Notes: generated by a model from the sequence alone, not told the origin. A stretch of 64,000 nt of DNA from Lachnospiraceae bacterium (GCA_910575555.1 CAJTFX010000012.1:85367-149366), one strand, 5' to 3'. Shown: positions 45,020-55,021, counted from the first letter of the stretch. Numbers and translations are program-made.

Positions 45020-45035
45020 AAAAGGAAGGATGAAA

Positions 45036-45923
45036 ATGAGTATAAAGAAAAAAAAGCTGGGTGGAAGCGATACAAAATTTGCAATGTTTCTTCTGTCGCC
45101 AAGTATTCTTTTACTGGTGATGCTGATTGGTTATCCGCTTATTTATAATATCGTAATCAGTTGTCAGGATGTTCCCCTGAACCCAAACCTGCCTTCAGAA
45201 TTTATCGGGCTGCAGAATTATATAGAAGTATTTAAAGATCCGGAATTTTATAAATCCGTATTTGTAACCTTATCATTTACCGTAGTTGTGACAGGGATCA
45301 GCACAGTGCTGGGTCTGATATTATCAGTATTTTTGAACCGTCCATTTTTCGGAAAGAAACTGGTGAATTCCATTATCATTCTTTCCTATGTGGTTCCGGC
45401 AGTCTGCCTGATTTTTACCTGGCGGTATATGTTTAATAATATTTACGGAATTATGAATTATTTTGTAATAGATGTGCTTGGAATTACAGACAAAGCGCCG
45501 CTGTGGTTCGATCAGCCGGCCAGTGCATTTATTTTAGTGTCCATATTTGCGATATGGAAATTTTTCCCTTATGCATACCTTTCCTTTAATGCCATTCTGC
45601 AGTCTATGGATAACAGTCTGTATGAAGCGGCAGATATTGACGGGGCCACCTCCTGGGAAAAATTCAAAGTAATTACTTATCCAGCAATTAAGCCCACGCT
45701 GGTTACTGTAGTAAGCCTCAGAACCATTTGGGTGTTCTATATTTATACGGAAGTATATCTGCTTACAAAACAGGTAAATGTGCTGGGCGTATATCTTTAC
45801 GATATGGCCTTTGCCACCCATGATTTTGGAAAAGCAGCGGCTATTTCCATTGTTTTATTCGTGTTTATTTTTGCTTTGATTATGCTGATAAGAAAGAAGG
45901 TGCTGAAAGTTGAAGAAGACTAA
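45036..45923 (+). CDS. ycjO: Sugar ABC transporter permease 1
   Basis: 295 residues from ATG 45036 (AAAGGAAGG seven bases before). Six spans and the EAA loop YEAADIDGATSWEKFKVITYPAIKP near residues 195-220 that contacts the ATPase. Forms a heterodimer with the next permease, overlapping it by 14 bases. No ATPase gene is present in the cluster, so a shared MsmK-type ATPase elsewhere is needed, as for many Firmicute sugar importers. Confidence 0.93.
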   Translation: MSIKKKKLGGSDTKFAMFLLSPSILLLVMLIGYPLIYNIVISCQDVPLNPNLPSEFIGLQNYIEVFKDPEFYKSVFVTLSFTVVVTGISTVLGLILSVFLNRPFFGKKLVNSIIILSYVVPAVCLIFTWRYMFNNIYGIMNYFVIDVLGITDKAPLWFDQPASAFILVSIFAIWKFFPYAYLSFNAILQSMDNSLYEAADIDGATSWEKFKVITYPAIKPTLVTVVSLRTIWVFYIYTEVYLLTKQVNVLGVYLYDMAFATHDFGKAAAISIVLFVFIFALIMLIRKKVLKVEED

Positions 45924-46758
45924 TAATAAGAAAATTCTCAAAGGGATCTGGTTTTATGCCCGTGTAATCCTTGTGGTATTGGTATTATTATTTCCATTTA
46001 TCATCATGCTCAGCATTTCTCTTAAGGAAACTGCAGAGACCATAGGATATCCGCCGACAATTATCCCCCGGAACTGGGAGATTCAGCATTTTTTTGATAT
46101 TTTTAATGCAAATATCTTTCCATTCAATAAATATATGAGAAACAGCCTGTATATTGCCCTTGCCACTTCCGTAATCGCTGTGCTTCTGGGAATTTTGGGC
46201 GGTTATGCGTTATCCAGGCTGAAGTTTAAGGGAAAAAGTCTGATCAGCGAAATGTTTTTCCTGGTGTATATGTTCTCAGGAATCCTGCTGATTGTTCCGC
46301 TGTTTAAGATGCTGTCTGCCATTGGGCTCAGCAACAGCCGGGAAGCGGTTATTATCTGTATGATTGTACAGACATTGCCAACAGCAATTTATATGACGAG
46401 AAGTTATTTTGACACCATTCCGGCAGAGCTGGAAGAAGCCGGAAGAGTGGACGGCTTGAGCAGAATGGGAATCATTTTCCGGATTGTAGTTCCCCTCTCC
46501 ATGTCAGGAATTATATCCGTGTTTGTATATGCGTTTATGATCGCATGGAATGATGTGTTGTTTGCATCTATTTTCATTGATTCGCCGGAGCTTATGACAA
46601 TTCCCATTGGATTGAATTCACTGTTTAACACACCGGATTATATCTGGGGACGTATGATGGCGGCTTCTCTGGTTACCTCGCTTCCCATTGTAATTATGTA
46701 CGGCTTCAGCCAGCGGTTGATTAAGAGCGGAAGCACTGCAGGCGGCGTAAAAGGTTAA
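45910..46758 (+). CDS. ycjP: Sugar ABC transporter permease 2
   Basis: 282 residues starting with TTG 45910 inside the end of permease 1, so translation is coupled. Six spans and EAA loop LEEAGRVDGLSRMGIIFRIVVPLSMSG near residues 175-200. The C-terminus SQRLIKSGSTAGGVKG is the usual end for this class. Confidence 0.93.
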   Translation: MKKTNNKKILKGIWFYARVILVVLVLLFPFIIMLSISLKETAETIGYPPTIIPRNWEIQHFFDIFNANIFPFNKYMRNSLYIALATSVIAVLLGILGGYALSRLKFKGKSLISEMFFLVYMFSGILLIVPLFKMLSAIGLSNSREAVIICMIVQTLPTAIYMTRSYFDTIPAELEEAGRVDGLSRMGIIFRIVVPLSMSGIISVFVYAFMIAWNDVLFASIFIDSPELMTIPIGLNSLFNTPDYIWGRMMAASLVTSLPIVIMYGFSQRLIKSGSTAGGVKG

Positions 46759-46817
46759 GGCACAGGGAAAATTGACAACAGTTGTGTCCGGACAGAAGGA
46801 AAGGATTGATTTATTTT

Positions 46818-47873
46818 ATGAAAAAATTAGTAGCGACGGCTCCGAGAGTTGCAGAGCTGAAAGAGTATCAGGACAGAGAAATTAAAAGCAATGAGGTTAA
46901 GGTGAAGGTGGAATTTGCAGCGCCCAAGCATGGAACAGAACTGGCGGATTTCAGAGGCACCACCCCTTACATTGACGGTAAATTTGATGAGGAATGGAGA
47001 GTCTTTACCCAGAGGGAGAAGGACGAACCCAGAGGCATTGAATTTGGGGATCTTCCCCTGGGCAATATGTTTGTGGGTACGATTACAGAAAAAGGAGCGG
47101 ATGTAACGGAATATGAAATCGGCGACCGGGTCTGCTCTTACGGGCCCATCAAAGAGACCCAGATTGTCAATGCCGTTGATAACTATAAGCTTCGTAAAAT
47201 GAGCAAAGAGGCGTCTGCCAAAAATGCGGTGTGTTACGATCCGGCCCAGTTTGCACTGAGCGGAATCCGGGACGCAGATGTAAGGCCCGGAGATCGGGTG
47301 GTAGTTATCGGCCTTGGCGCTATCGGGCTTCTTGCCCTTCAGATGGCGGCAAAAATCGGGGCGACCACAGTAATCGGAATTGATCCCATTGCAAAGAGAC
47401 GTGAAATAGCCGAAAAAACCGGCGCTCACTATACTCTGGACTCCATGGCCTGCGATGCAGGGCTTGAGATTAAACGGCTGACAGAAAAACAGGGCGCAGA
47501 CGTGATTATTGAGACAAGCGGCAATGTACATGCCCTTCAGTCTGCCTTAAAGGGACTTGCGTATAACGGGACAATTGCCTATGTGGCATTTGCAAAGCCA
47601 TTTCCGGAAGGGCTCTGGCTTGGTCAGGAGGCTCACTTTAATTATGGAAAAATCATTTTTTCCAGAGCGTGCAGCGAACCGAATCCGGAGTATCCCCGCT
47701 GGAGCAGAAAACGAATCGAGGATGTATGCTGGGAGCTTTTGATGAACGGATATCTGGACTGCGAAGAGCTGATTGATCCGGTGGTTCCTTTTGCAGAGTG
47801 CGCAGAAGGATTCTGCAAATATGTGGATCAGCATCCGGAAGAAAGCATTAAAATGGGCGTGGATTTTTCTTAA
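46818..47873 (+). CDS. ycjQ: Zinc-type dehydrogenase of the ycjQRS set
   Basis: 351 residues from ATG 46818. Medium-chain dehydrogenase with the cofactor site VVVIGLGAIGLLALQMA near residues 156-172. The structural four-cysteine zinc lobe of classical alcohol dehydrogenases is missing; KHGTELADFRG replaces the usual Cys-containing metal loop. In E. coli YcjQ oxidises or reduces C3 of gulosides/3-keto sugars. Neighbours ycjR and ycjS homologues follow in the same order. Confidence 0.85.
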   Translation: MKKLVATAPRVAELKEYQDREIKSNEVKVKVEFAAPKHGTELADFRGTTPYIDGKFDEEWRVFTQREKDEPRGIEFGDLPLGNMFVGTITEKGADVTEYEIGDRVCSYGPIKETQIVNAVDNYKLRKMSKEASAKNAVCYDPAQFALSGIRDADVRPGDRVVVIGLGAIGLLALQMAAKIGATTVIGIDPIAKRREIAEKTGAHYTLDSMACDAGLEIKRLTEKQGADVIIETSGNVHALQSALKGLAYNGTIAYVAFAKPFPEGLWLGQEAHFNYGKIIFSRACSEPNPEYPRWSRKRIEDVCWELLMNGYLDCEELIDPVVPFAECAEGFCKYVDQHPEESIKMGVDFS

Positions 47874-47942
47874 AAATTATATGAATATCAGTACATGGAA
47901 GAGAGCAAGAAAGAAACGCTGATTTTTTAGGAGGAATGGAAT

Positions 47943-48734
47943 ATGCAATTAGGGACACAGGACAAGGATTTTTTCCCGAAAAATATGATTGAGAAATTCC
48001 GTTTTATAAAAGAAATGGGATTTGAATGCTTTGAGATAGATGGCAAAGAACTGGTGGAGCATTTAGAGGAAGTGAAACAGGCCATAGCTGAAACAGGGCT
48101 TCCGGTTGTTACTGCCTGCGGCGGATACCGGGGATGGATCGGAGATTTCATTGAGGAAAAACGGTTAAACGGCATTGAAGATTTGAAAAAGATACTCCAT
48201 GCCTTAAAGGAAGTAGGCGGAACCGGCGTTGTGGTTCCGGCCGCATGGGGAATGTTTACCTTCAGGCTTCCGCCCATGGTTTCTCCAAGAAGCCATGAAG
48301 GGGATGTGAGAGCCATTATAGATTCCCTGACAGAGCTTGAGAAAACGGCGGAAGAAACCGGTACATACCTTTATCTGGAACCGTTAAACCGCTATCAGGA
48401 TCATATGCTGAATACCCAGGAGGATGCGGTGAATATCATCCGCCAGGGGGGATTTCAGAGAGTGAAGCTGACCTCTGATTTTTACCATATGGCAATTGAA
48501 GAGGATGATATTTCAGAAACGCTGAAAAAATATAAAGATTATATAGGTCATATCCATATTGCTGAAAACCATCGCTATCAGCCGGGAACAGGTTCCATTG
48601 ACTGGAAGCGGCATATGGCTGCGCTGAAAGAGATTGGGTACGACGGGCCTGTGGTAAATGAAGGAAGAATCCGCGGAGAAGATCCGCTGAAAGTGTATCA
48701 GGAATCTGTAGTTTTTATAAAACAGTTTCTATAA
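47943..48734 (+). CDS. ycjR: Sugar isomerase/epimerase-like TIM barrel (3-keto-hexoside C4 epimerase type)
   Basis: 263 residues of the AP-endonuclease-2 fold. Metal ligands expected are Glu146 (LEPLNRY), Asp179/His182 (SDFYHM), the histidines of HIHIAENHR, and Glu240 (NEGR). In E. coli, YcjR epimerises C4 of 3-keto-glucosides/gulosides, acting between YcjS and YcjQ. ATG preceded by GGAGG. Synteny plus fold support the assignment; direct specificity is inferred. Confidence 0.87.
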   Translation: MQLGTQDKDFFPKNMIEKFRFIKEMGFECFEIDGKELVEHLEEVKQAIAETGLPVVTACGGYRGWIGDFIEEKRLNGIEDLKKILHALKEVGGTGVVVPAAWGMFTFRLPPMVSPRSHEGDVRAIIDSLTELEKTAEETGTYLYLEPLNRYQDHMLNTQEDAVNIIRQGGFQRVKLTSDFYHMAIEEDDISETLKKYKDYIGHIHIAENHRYQPGTGSIDWKRHMAALKEIGYDGPVVNEGRIRGEDPLKVYQESVVFIKQFL

Positions 48735-48752
48735 CAATACAGGGGAAACATC

Positions 48753-49790
48753 ATGAGTAAATTAAGAACAGCAATCATCGGTTCCGGACAGATTGCCCAG
48801 GTGACGCACATACCCAATTATCAGTCCATGGAGCATGCAGAGATTGCAGGAATCTGCGATACAAATATTGATACCGCCAGAATAGCTGCGGAGAAATTCG
48901 GCATAAAAAATTACTATGATTCCCACAGAACCATGTTGGAGGAATTAAAACCGGATGCAGTGATTATCTGCGTGCCCAATAAGTTCCACTGCTCCATTAC
49001 ACTGGAGGCTCTGGAACTGGGATGTCATGTATTCTGCGAAAAACCGCCGGCAATTACTGCGAAAGAAGCAGAAAAAATGGCTGCTAAGGCAAAAGAAAAA
49101 GGAAAAATTTTATCTTTCGGTTTTCATTTTCGGGCCAGTGAGCATATTGCATTTTTAAAGAACAGAATTGCAGCAGGAAAGATGGGAACCATCTACCACA
49201 CGGAGGTAAAGTGGCACAGAAGAAGAGGAATCCCGGGTTGGGGATGCTTTACCAATAAAGAAATACAGGGCGGCGGGCCTCTGATTGATATCGGCGCCCA
49301 TATGCTTGACTGCGCCCTGTATTTATTGGACTATCCGGAAATTTCTTATGTATGCGCCTCCAGCAGTGACCGTATCGGAAAAACTTCCGGTGTGGGGCTG
49401 ATGGGAGCATGGAATCCCGGCCGCTTTACTGTGGAGGACGGAATCTTTGGATATGTCCGGTTTGCAGACGGAACCAGTCTGGATTTGCAGACATCTTTTG
49501 CCATCAACCGCAGGGAAAAGGATGTAAGAAGCGTGAAACTCTTTGGCTCAAAAGAAGGCGCAGAGCTGTTTCCGTTGGAAATTTACGGCGAAGAAGGCGG
49601 ACAGCTTGTGAACCTTGCATTTCCATTTATGGAGATGCGGGACTGGCATATGGATTTGGATGTGAATTTTGTAAATGCATGTCTCGGGACGGAAGAACCT
49701 CTGGTTACTGCAGAGCAGGGCGCCTATATTCAGAAGTTGATCTGCGGGCTGTATGAATCTGCGGAAACAGGAAAACCTGTGATTTTTTAA
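48753..49790 (+). CDS. ycjS: Gfo/Idh/MocA family oxidoreductase
   Basis: 345 residues. N-terminal NAD(P)-binding GSGQIAQVTHIP (residues 10-21), catalytic Lys97 in CEKPPA, and Asp179/His183 in DIGAHMLD. The E. coli homologue YcjS is an NAD-dependent enzyme that oxidises glucosides at C3. Starts 18 bases after ycjR. Together with YcjQ and YcjR it would interconvert a gulo- and gluco-configured sugar. Confidence 0.88.
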   Translation: MSKLRTAIIGSGQIAQVTHIPNYQSMEHAEIAGICDTNIDTARIAAEKFGIKNYYDSHRTMLEELKPDAVIICVPNKFHCSITLEALELGCHVFCEKPPAITAKEAEKMAAKAKEKGKILSFGFHFRASEHIAFLKNRIAAGKMGTIYHTEVKWHRRRGIPGWGCFTNKEIQGGGPLIDIGAHMLDCALYLLDYPEISYVCASSSDRIGKTSGVGLMGAWNPGRFTVEDGIFGYVRFADGTSLDLQTSFAINRREKDVRSVKLFGSKEGAELFPLEIYGEEGGQLVNLAFPFMEMRDWHMDLDVNFVNACLGTEEPLVTAEQGAYIQKLICGLYESAETGKPVIF

Positions 49791-49806
49791 GGCGGGGGAT
49801 AAGTGT

Positions 49807-52119
49807 ATGATTCATTATCAGACAGAAAAAGAAAAAGAAAGATTATGGCTTTGCGAGAAAGAATTTTTGCCGGACTTTGAATTAAAAACAGAATCCGTAT
49901 TTGCCCAGTGCAACGGATATCTGGGCGTTCGTGCGGCCCATCCCTTTTCCCTGATTAATGAACAGAGGGGGATGTTCTTATGCGGCGCCTTCCATAAAGC
50001 TTATGAAGAAGAGGTAACGGAGCTTGTCAACTGTCCGGATGTGACATGGTTTGAATTAGAAGCGGACGGTGAAAAGATTTATCCTGAACAGTCCGCACTG
50101 TCCTCTTTTGAACGGAAACTGGATCTTTTCAGTGGAGAACTTGTAATCCGGTATGAATTTGAATTGTCCCAAAACAGGAAAATCGCAGTTGAAAACAGAA
50201 GATTTGCTTCCATGGCTCGGAAAAATCTCTTTGCTCAGAGGTTTCAGGTGCAGGTTCTGAATGGGGATGTGAGAAAGATTAAGATCAAAACCGGAATTAA
50301 TGGACAGATGACCAACAGCGGCGTGTCCCATTTCCACAAATCTGTTGCAAGGGTGTATGAAAAAGCAGTCATGGAAATCCGCAGTGAGCTGGAAGAAGGC
50401 ACTGTGATAGAAGCTGCGGAATGCAGGGCGAAAACCGGCATTCTGTCAGAAAAAGAATTCAGCTTAAAGAGAAGAAGCGTATACGGCGCTTATGCGCTGC
50501 AGCCAGTTTGCGGACAGGCAGTTCTGGAAAAAATCACTTTTGCGGATCAGGCGGAGGATGGCATCACCACTGAGAAAAGAAAACAGATGTTGAACGCTTC
50601 CGCTGAAACAGGATATGATACGCTGTTTCAGGCTCACAGGCAGGAAATGAAAAAATTCTGGGACATTGCCCGAATTCAGGTGGAGGGAATGACGGAAGAA
50701 GAGGAAGCGGCAGTCTGCTTCGCCCAGTACCATATTGCAGGCATGACGCCGTGGCATACCAATGAAAGCAGCATTGCGGCAAAAGGGCTGACGGGAGAGG
50801 GATATAAGGGACATGTGTTCTGGGATACGGAAATTTTCCTGTTTCCGATGCTTCTGTATCTGTATCCCCAAGAGGCAAAACGCCTTTTGGAATTCCGGTA
50901 TCATGGATTGGACGGGGCAAGGAAGAAGGCCCGGGACTATGGATTTAAAGGCGCGATGTTTCCCTGGGAAGCAGCGAAAAGCGGCGAAGAAGAAACTCCC
51001 CTGTATGCGGCGCTGAATATACATACCGGCAAAGCCAACAAAGTGTGGTCCGGCATTAAGGAATATCATGTGACTGCAGATATCGCTTATGCGGTGGAGC
51101 AATATAACAGGGCCACCGGCGACCGGCAGTTTATGGAAGAATGCGGATATGAGATTGTTTTCGAGGCGGCAAGGTTCTGGGTATCCTGCGCCAAATGGGA
51201 AAAACAGCGTCAGAAATACGGAATTTTTGATGTCATCGGCCCGGATGAATATACGGAACATGTGGATAATAATGCCTACACTAATTATATGGCGGTTTAT
51301 TGTGTGAAAACAGCCCTCCGCTATGCCAGAACCTTAAAGGAGAAGCAGCCGGATGTATTTGCTGCGCTGAACTGGAAACTTCAGATTGAAAAAGAACTGG
51401 ACAGATGGGAAGAATTTCTGGAGAAAATGTATCTCCCGGTTCCGGGGGAGGATGGTATTATTCCCCAGGATGACACGTTTTTAACCAAACCCTGCCTGGA
51501 AAACATCAAAAAATACAAGACTTCCCAGATTAAGCAGGCGGTTCTGTTTGATTATTCCAGAGAGGAAATTGTCAATATGCAGGTGTTGAAACAGGCGGAT
51601 GTGGTTATGCTTTTAAATCTGTTTCCCCATCTCTTCGACAAGGAAACGGTGAAAAAAAATGTGCTGTTCTATGAAGAAAGAACTATTCATGATTCTTCTT
51701 TAAGTTATTGCGCTCATGCCCAGGCGTGCGCGGCAATCGGAGCCATGGAGCTGTCCTGGGAATTTTTCCGAAACTGTCTGGTGGTGGATTTGGACGAAAA
51801 TCCCCATGACAGTACGGACGGAATTCATTCCGCATCATTAGGCGGGATCTGGAGCTGTCTGATTTTCGGATTTGCAGGCGTCCGCTATGAAAACGGGATT
51901 TTGTATTTGAATCCTCATCTTCCCGGACATTGGAAAACCATGAATTTTCGCATGATAATCGAAGGCGTGCAGGTGCATTTTCTCATAGGCAGCGAAAAGA
52001 TAAATCTGACCTGTGAATCCAAAACCAATGCAGCCATTCAAGTGGAAGCAGAGGACTGCAAATACACATTGGAGCAGACATTGGAAATCAGGTTAAAGGC
52101 AAAAGGGAGATTGTCATAA
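49807..52119 (+). CDS. ycjT: GH65 glycoside phosphorylase (kojibiose phosphorylase-like)
   Basis: 770 residues: N-terminal beta-sandwich, linker helices, (alpha/alpha)6 barrel with general acid Glu481 in DVIGPDEYTEHVDNNAYTNYMA, and C-terminal jelly roll. Inverting GH65 enzymes phosphorolyse alpha-glucobioses to beta-glucose 1-phosphate. E. coli YcjT acts on kojibiose (alpha-1,2). The adjacent beta-phosphoglucomutase would use the product. Specificity for kojibiose versus trehalose or nigerose needs assay. Confidence 0.92.
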   Translation: MIHYQTEKEKERLWLCEKEFLPDFELKTESVFAQCNGYLGVRAAHPFSLINEQRGMFLCGAFHKAYEEEVTELVNCPDVTWFELEADGEKIYPEQSALSSFERKLDLFSGELVIRYEFELSQNRKIAVENRRFASMARKNLFAQRFQVQVLNGDVRKIKIKTGINGQMTNSGVSHFHKSVARVYEKAVMEIRSELEEGTVIEAAECRAKTGILSEKEFSLKRRSVYGAYALQPVCGQAVLEKITFADQAEDGITTEKRKQMLNASAETGYDTLFQAHRQEMKKFWDIARIQVEGMTEEEEAAVCFAQYHIAGMTPWHTNESSIAAKGLTGEGYKGHVFWDTEIFLFPMLLYLYPQEAKRLLEFRYHGLDGARKKARDYGFKGAMFPWEAAKSGEEETPLYAALNIHTGKANKVWSGIKEYHVTADIAYAVEQYNRATGDRQFMEECGYEIVFEAARFWVSCAKWEKQRQKYGIFDVIGPDEYTEHVDNNAYTNYMAVYCVKTALRYARTLKEKQPDVFAALNWKLQIEKELDRWEEFLEKMYLPVPGEDGIIPQDDTFLTKPCLENIKKYKTSQIKQAVLFDYSREEIVNMQVLKQADVVMLLNLFPHLFDKETVKKNVLFYEERTIHDSSLSYCAHAQACAAIGAMELSWEFFRNCLVVDLDENPHDSTDGIHSASLGGIWSCLIFGFAGVRYENGILYLNPHLPGHWKTMNFRMIIEGVQVHFLIGSEKINLTCESKTNAAIQVEAEDCKYTLEQTLEIRLKAKGRLS

Positions 52120-52764
52120 ATGAAAGCAGTTATTTTTGATTTGGACGGAGTCATTGTAGATACCGCAAAATACCATTATCTTGCATGGAAAAAACTTGCG
52201 GCGGAATTGGGATTTGAATTTGATCTTATACATAATGAAAAGGTAAAAGGCGTCAGCCGTATGGATTCTCTGAATATTGTACTGGAAACAGGGGGAATCA
52301 AGGGCTTGCCAAAAGAGAAAAAAGCAGAGCTTGCCGCAAGAAAAAACGGATATTATCTGAAGATGATTGAAAAAATAGATGAATCTGAGATCTTACCTGG
52401 AATTCCCCAGTTTATAGAGAAGCTCAGAACGGAAGGATACCGGATTGCCCTTGGTTCTGCAAGCAAGAGCGGAAAAATGATTCTGGACAAGCTGAATCTT
52501 TCAGATCAGTTTGATGCTGTGGTGGACGGCAATCTGGTGGAATTGGCGAAACCCAATCCCCAGGTATTTGTGAAGGCAGCGGAGCTTCTGGGCGTTCCCT
52601 GTGAGAACTGTATCGTTGTGGAAGACGCCGGGGCAGGAATTGAAGCCGCTCTGGCCGGGCATATGAAGTGCATCGGCGTTGGAGACCCAAAAGTGCTTGG
52701 GGATGCAAATCTTGTGGTTTCCGGTACAGAGCAGCTGGCAAGCGTTAATCTTACCGTATTATAA
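52120..52764 (+). CDS. ycjU: Beta-phosphoglucomutase
   Basis: 214 residues, HAD superfamily with nucleophile Asp7 and acid/base Asp9 in IFDLDGVIVDTAKYHYLAWK; cap residues and GSASKSGKMIL, then AKPNPQVF and VVEDAGAGIEAA. Converts beta-glucose 1-phosphate to glucose 6-phosphate. ATG directly abuts the ycjT stop; the GH65-mutase pairing is standard. Confidence 0.95.
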   Translation: MKAVIFDLDGVIVDTAKYHYLAWKKLAAELGFEFDLIHNEKVKGVSRMDSLNIVLETGGIKGLPKEKKAELAARKNGYYLKMIEKIDESEILPGIPQFIEKLRTEGYRIALGSASKSGKMILDKLNLSDQFDAVVDGNLVELAKPNPQVFVKAAELLGVPCENCIVVEDAGAGIEAALAGHMKCIGVGDPKVLGDANLVVSGTEQLASVNLTVL

Positions 52765-52847
52765 AGATTGCAATTTCCAGTACGTTAAGGATTCAATTTA
52801 CGGCACAATAGGGCTTTTAATTTATCGCATGGTAAGGACTGCAGCTT

Positions 52848-54992
52848 ATGGCAATGAAAAGAGAATACATTGAGAAAATTTATGCCGGATTGCTGGGAAA
52901 AATCATTGGTATCCGCATGGGCGCGCCGGTGGAAGGATGGAGCCGTGAACAGATTCAGAATATTTACGGGGAGCTGGACGGGTATCCCACAGATTATAAA
53001 GAATTTGCAGCAGATGACGACAGCAACGGGCCTCTGTTTCTTCTGCGGGCCCTGGAGGACTGCGGCAAATGGGAGCAGATGGAGCCTCAGGATGTTGCGG
53101 ACGCGCTCTTGAATTATGCGCCTTTTGAACATGGTTTTTTCTGGTGGGGAGGCTATGGGGTATCTACAGAGCATACCGCTTATCTGAATCTGAGAAATGG
53201 AATTCAGGCGCCGGAAAGCGGAAGCATAAAGCAAAACGGCCGCACTATGGCAGAGCAGATCGGGGGCCAGATTTTTATAGATTCCTGGGGACTGGTAACC
53301 CCCGGAAATCCGGATTTGGCTGCAGGGCTTGCCAAAAAAGCGGCCAGTGTCACTCATGACGGCAACGGAATTTACGGCGGAATTTTTGTGGCAGCCTGTA
53401 TCAGCTGCGCATTTATGCAGCAGGATATACCAGAGATCATAGAAAAGGGATTAAGCTATATTCCGAAGGACTGTGAGTATGCGAAAACAGTGCGGGCCGT
53501 TATGGAGTATCACAGCGGCCACAGAGACTCCTGGGAATCCTGTTACCGTTTTATATTTGAAAATTATGGATATGACAAATATCCCGGAGTATGCCACATT
53601 ATTCCCAATATTGCAGTGATGATCCTGGCCCTCTTATATGGAAACGGGGATTTTTCAGATACATTGAATATCTGCAACCGCTGCGGATGGGATACAGACT
53701 GTAATACAGGCAATCTTGGAACCATTATGGGGGTTTACTGCGGACTTTCTGCCATTGATGACCGCAAGTGGAGAAAACCCATCAATGATTTTCTGGCATG
53801 TTCCGGTGTGTTGGGTTCCCTGAACATCATGGATATTCCCTATGGGGCTTCTTATATTGCAAAACTTGCGGCAGCTCTGGCAAAGGAAGAATTGCTGGAG
53901 CCATTTTCCACTATCTGCAGGAACCGGATACATAGCTGTCATTTTGAATATCCCGGTTCCACCCATGCGATTCGGGTCCGGTCTGAACATCTGCACACAT
54001 CGGACCTGTATCCGGAGTTAGATTACCATCTGGTAAATACCGACGAATCTGCGGCCACAGGCAGCAGATCACTGAAAGTAACTGCCAATGAGCTAAAGGG
54101 TGGAGAGAATCTGTTCATTTACCAGAAAACATACTATGGCCCGGAGGATTTTCATGACAGCCGCTACGATCCGGCATTTTCTCCCACCGTCTATCCCGGA
54201 CAGACCATTCACGGCTGCGTGATGCTGCCGGAATACGGAACGGAGGCGCTGGTGGGCCTGTATGCCAGAGAGCGGCATACAGATACTATTTATCATGGCG
54301 ATGCCATAGAACTGAAAAAAGGGCAATGGGAGAATTTAAGTTATCGGATTCCCCCGATAGACGGCGGTTTAATAGAAGAAATCGGCGTCTGCGTCCGGAT
54401 AAAAGCGGACAGAGGTAAGGGAGTGACGGCGGCGGTGCTGTTAGATCATCTGTATGCGGACGGAACCCCCTGTTACAGTATCCGTATGGAGCAGGAACAA
54501 GAAGAATTGTGGACAATCGTCCACCGGGAAATCAGTCAGTTTACCAGGTTGAAAGGGCTGTGCTATTTAGAAGAGGGAAATCTGCATCTGTCCTGCAGTG
54601 ATTTCGGAGAAGTCTATACCGGAAAATATGACGCCCGAAATTACCGGGCAGAATTTGCCGTTACTCCTTTAACGGGAGAAAAACATCTGGCAATTGTTCG
54701 GGTACAGGGGGCAAGCCGGGCCTATGCGGCAGCGCTGCTTCCGGAGGGAAAAGCCGGAATTCTGAAAAATGAAAACGGATACCGGATTCTTCAGACAGTT
54801 GATTTTCCCTGGACGGCAGGGAGGGAATACAGGATTGCAGTGCAGGCAGAAGATGATATAATAAAACTGGAAATCAACGGGAAAGAATTACTGACCTGGC
54901 AGGATCGGGAGGGGCCTTACCTGACGGGGGCTGTGGGGCTGGGAGTTCTTGAAGGAAGTCATTTGAGGTGCAGGTGTATTTCTATTTCTTAA
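52848..54992 (+). CDS. ADP-ribosylglycohydrolase-family protein with C-terminal beta domain
   Basis: 714 residues. Residues 1-350 have the ADP-ribosylglycohydrolase all-alpha fold: YAGLLGKIIGIRMGAPVEGW, AADDDSNGPLFLLRAL (in place of the usual TDDT), HDGNGIYGGIFVAACISCAF and CGWDTDCNTGNLGTIMG, which keep likely metal-binding Asp residues. Residues 370-714 look like two beta-sandwich parts (RAEFAVTPLTGEKHLAIVRVQG; KLEINGKELLTWQD). Not part of the E. coli ycj cluster. Given the context it probably hydrolyses a glycoside rather than ADP-ribose; that is inference. Confidence 0.8.
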   Translation: MAMKREYIEKIYAGLLGKIIGIRMGAPVEGWSREQIQNIYGELDGYPTDYKEFAADDDSNGPLFLLRALEDCGKWEQMEPQDVADALLNYAPFEHGFFWWGGYGVSTEHTAYLNLRNGIQAPESGSIKQNGRTMAEQIGGQIFIDSWGLVTPGNPDLAAGLAKKAASVTHDGNGIYGGIFVAACISCAFMQQDIPEIIEKGLSYIPKDCEYAKTVRAVMEYHSGHRDSWESCYRFIFENYGYDKYPGVCHIIPNIAVMILALLYGNGDFSDTLNICNRCGWDTDCNTGNLGTIMGVYCGLSAIDDRKWRKPINDFLACSGVLGSLNIMDIPYGASYIAKLAAALAKEELLEPFSTICRNRIHSCHFEYPGSTHAIRVRSEHLHTSDLYPELDYHLVNTDESAATGSRSLKVTANELKGGENLFIYQKTYYGPEDFHDSRYDPAFSPTVYPGQTIHGCVMLPEYGTEALVGLYARERHTDTIYHGDAIELKKGQWENLSYRIPPIDGGLIEEIGVCVRIKADRGKGVTAAVLLDHLYADGTPCYSIRMEQEQEELWTIVHREISQFTRLKGLCYLEEGNLHLSCSDFGEVYTGKYDARNYRAEFAVTPLTGEKHLAIVRVQGASRAYAAALLPEGKAGILKNENGYRILQTVDFPWTAGREYRIAVQAEDDIIKLEINGKELLTWQDREGPYLTGAVGLGVLEGSHLRCRCISIS

Positions 54993-55021
54993 TGTGTTAC
55001 AGTGAAATTATCAGGGGCGGA

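Noticed and set aside
46827..47531. 234-codon open frame on the minus strand inside ycjQ
   Set aside because: Shadow of the dehydrogenase gene, which has clear motifs and operon context on the other strand.
50464..51261. 265-codon minus-strand frame within the GH65 gene
   Set aside because: Shadow frame of a gene with unambiguous catalytic motifs.
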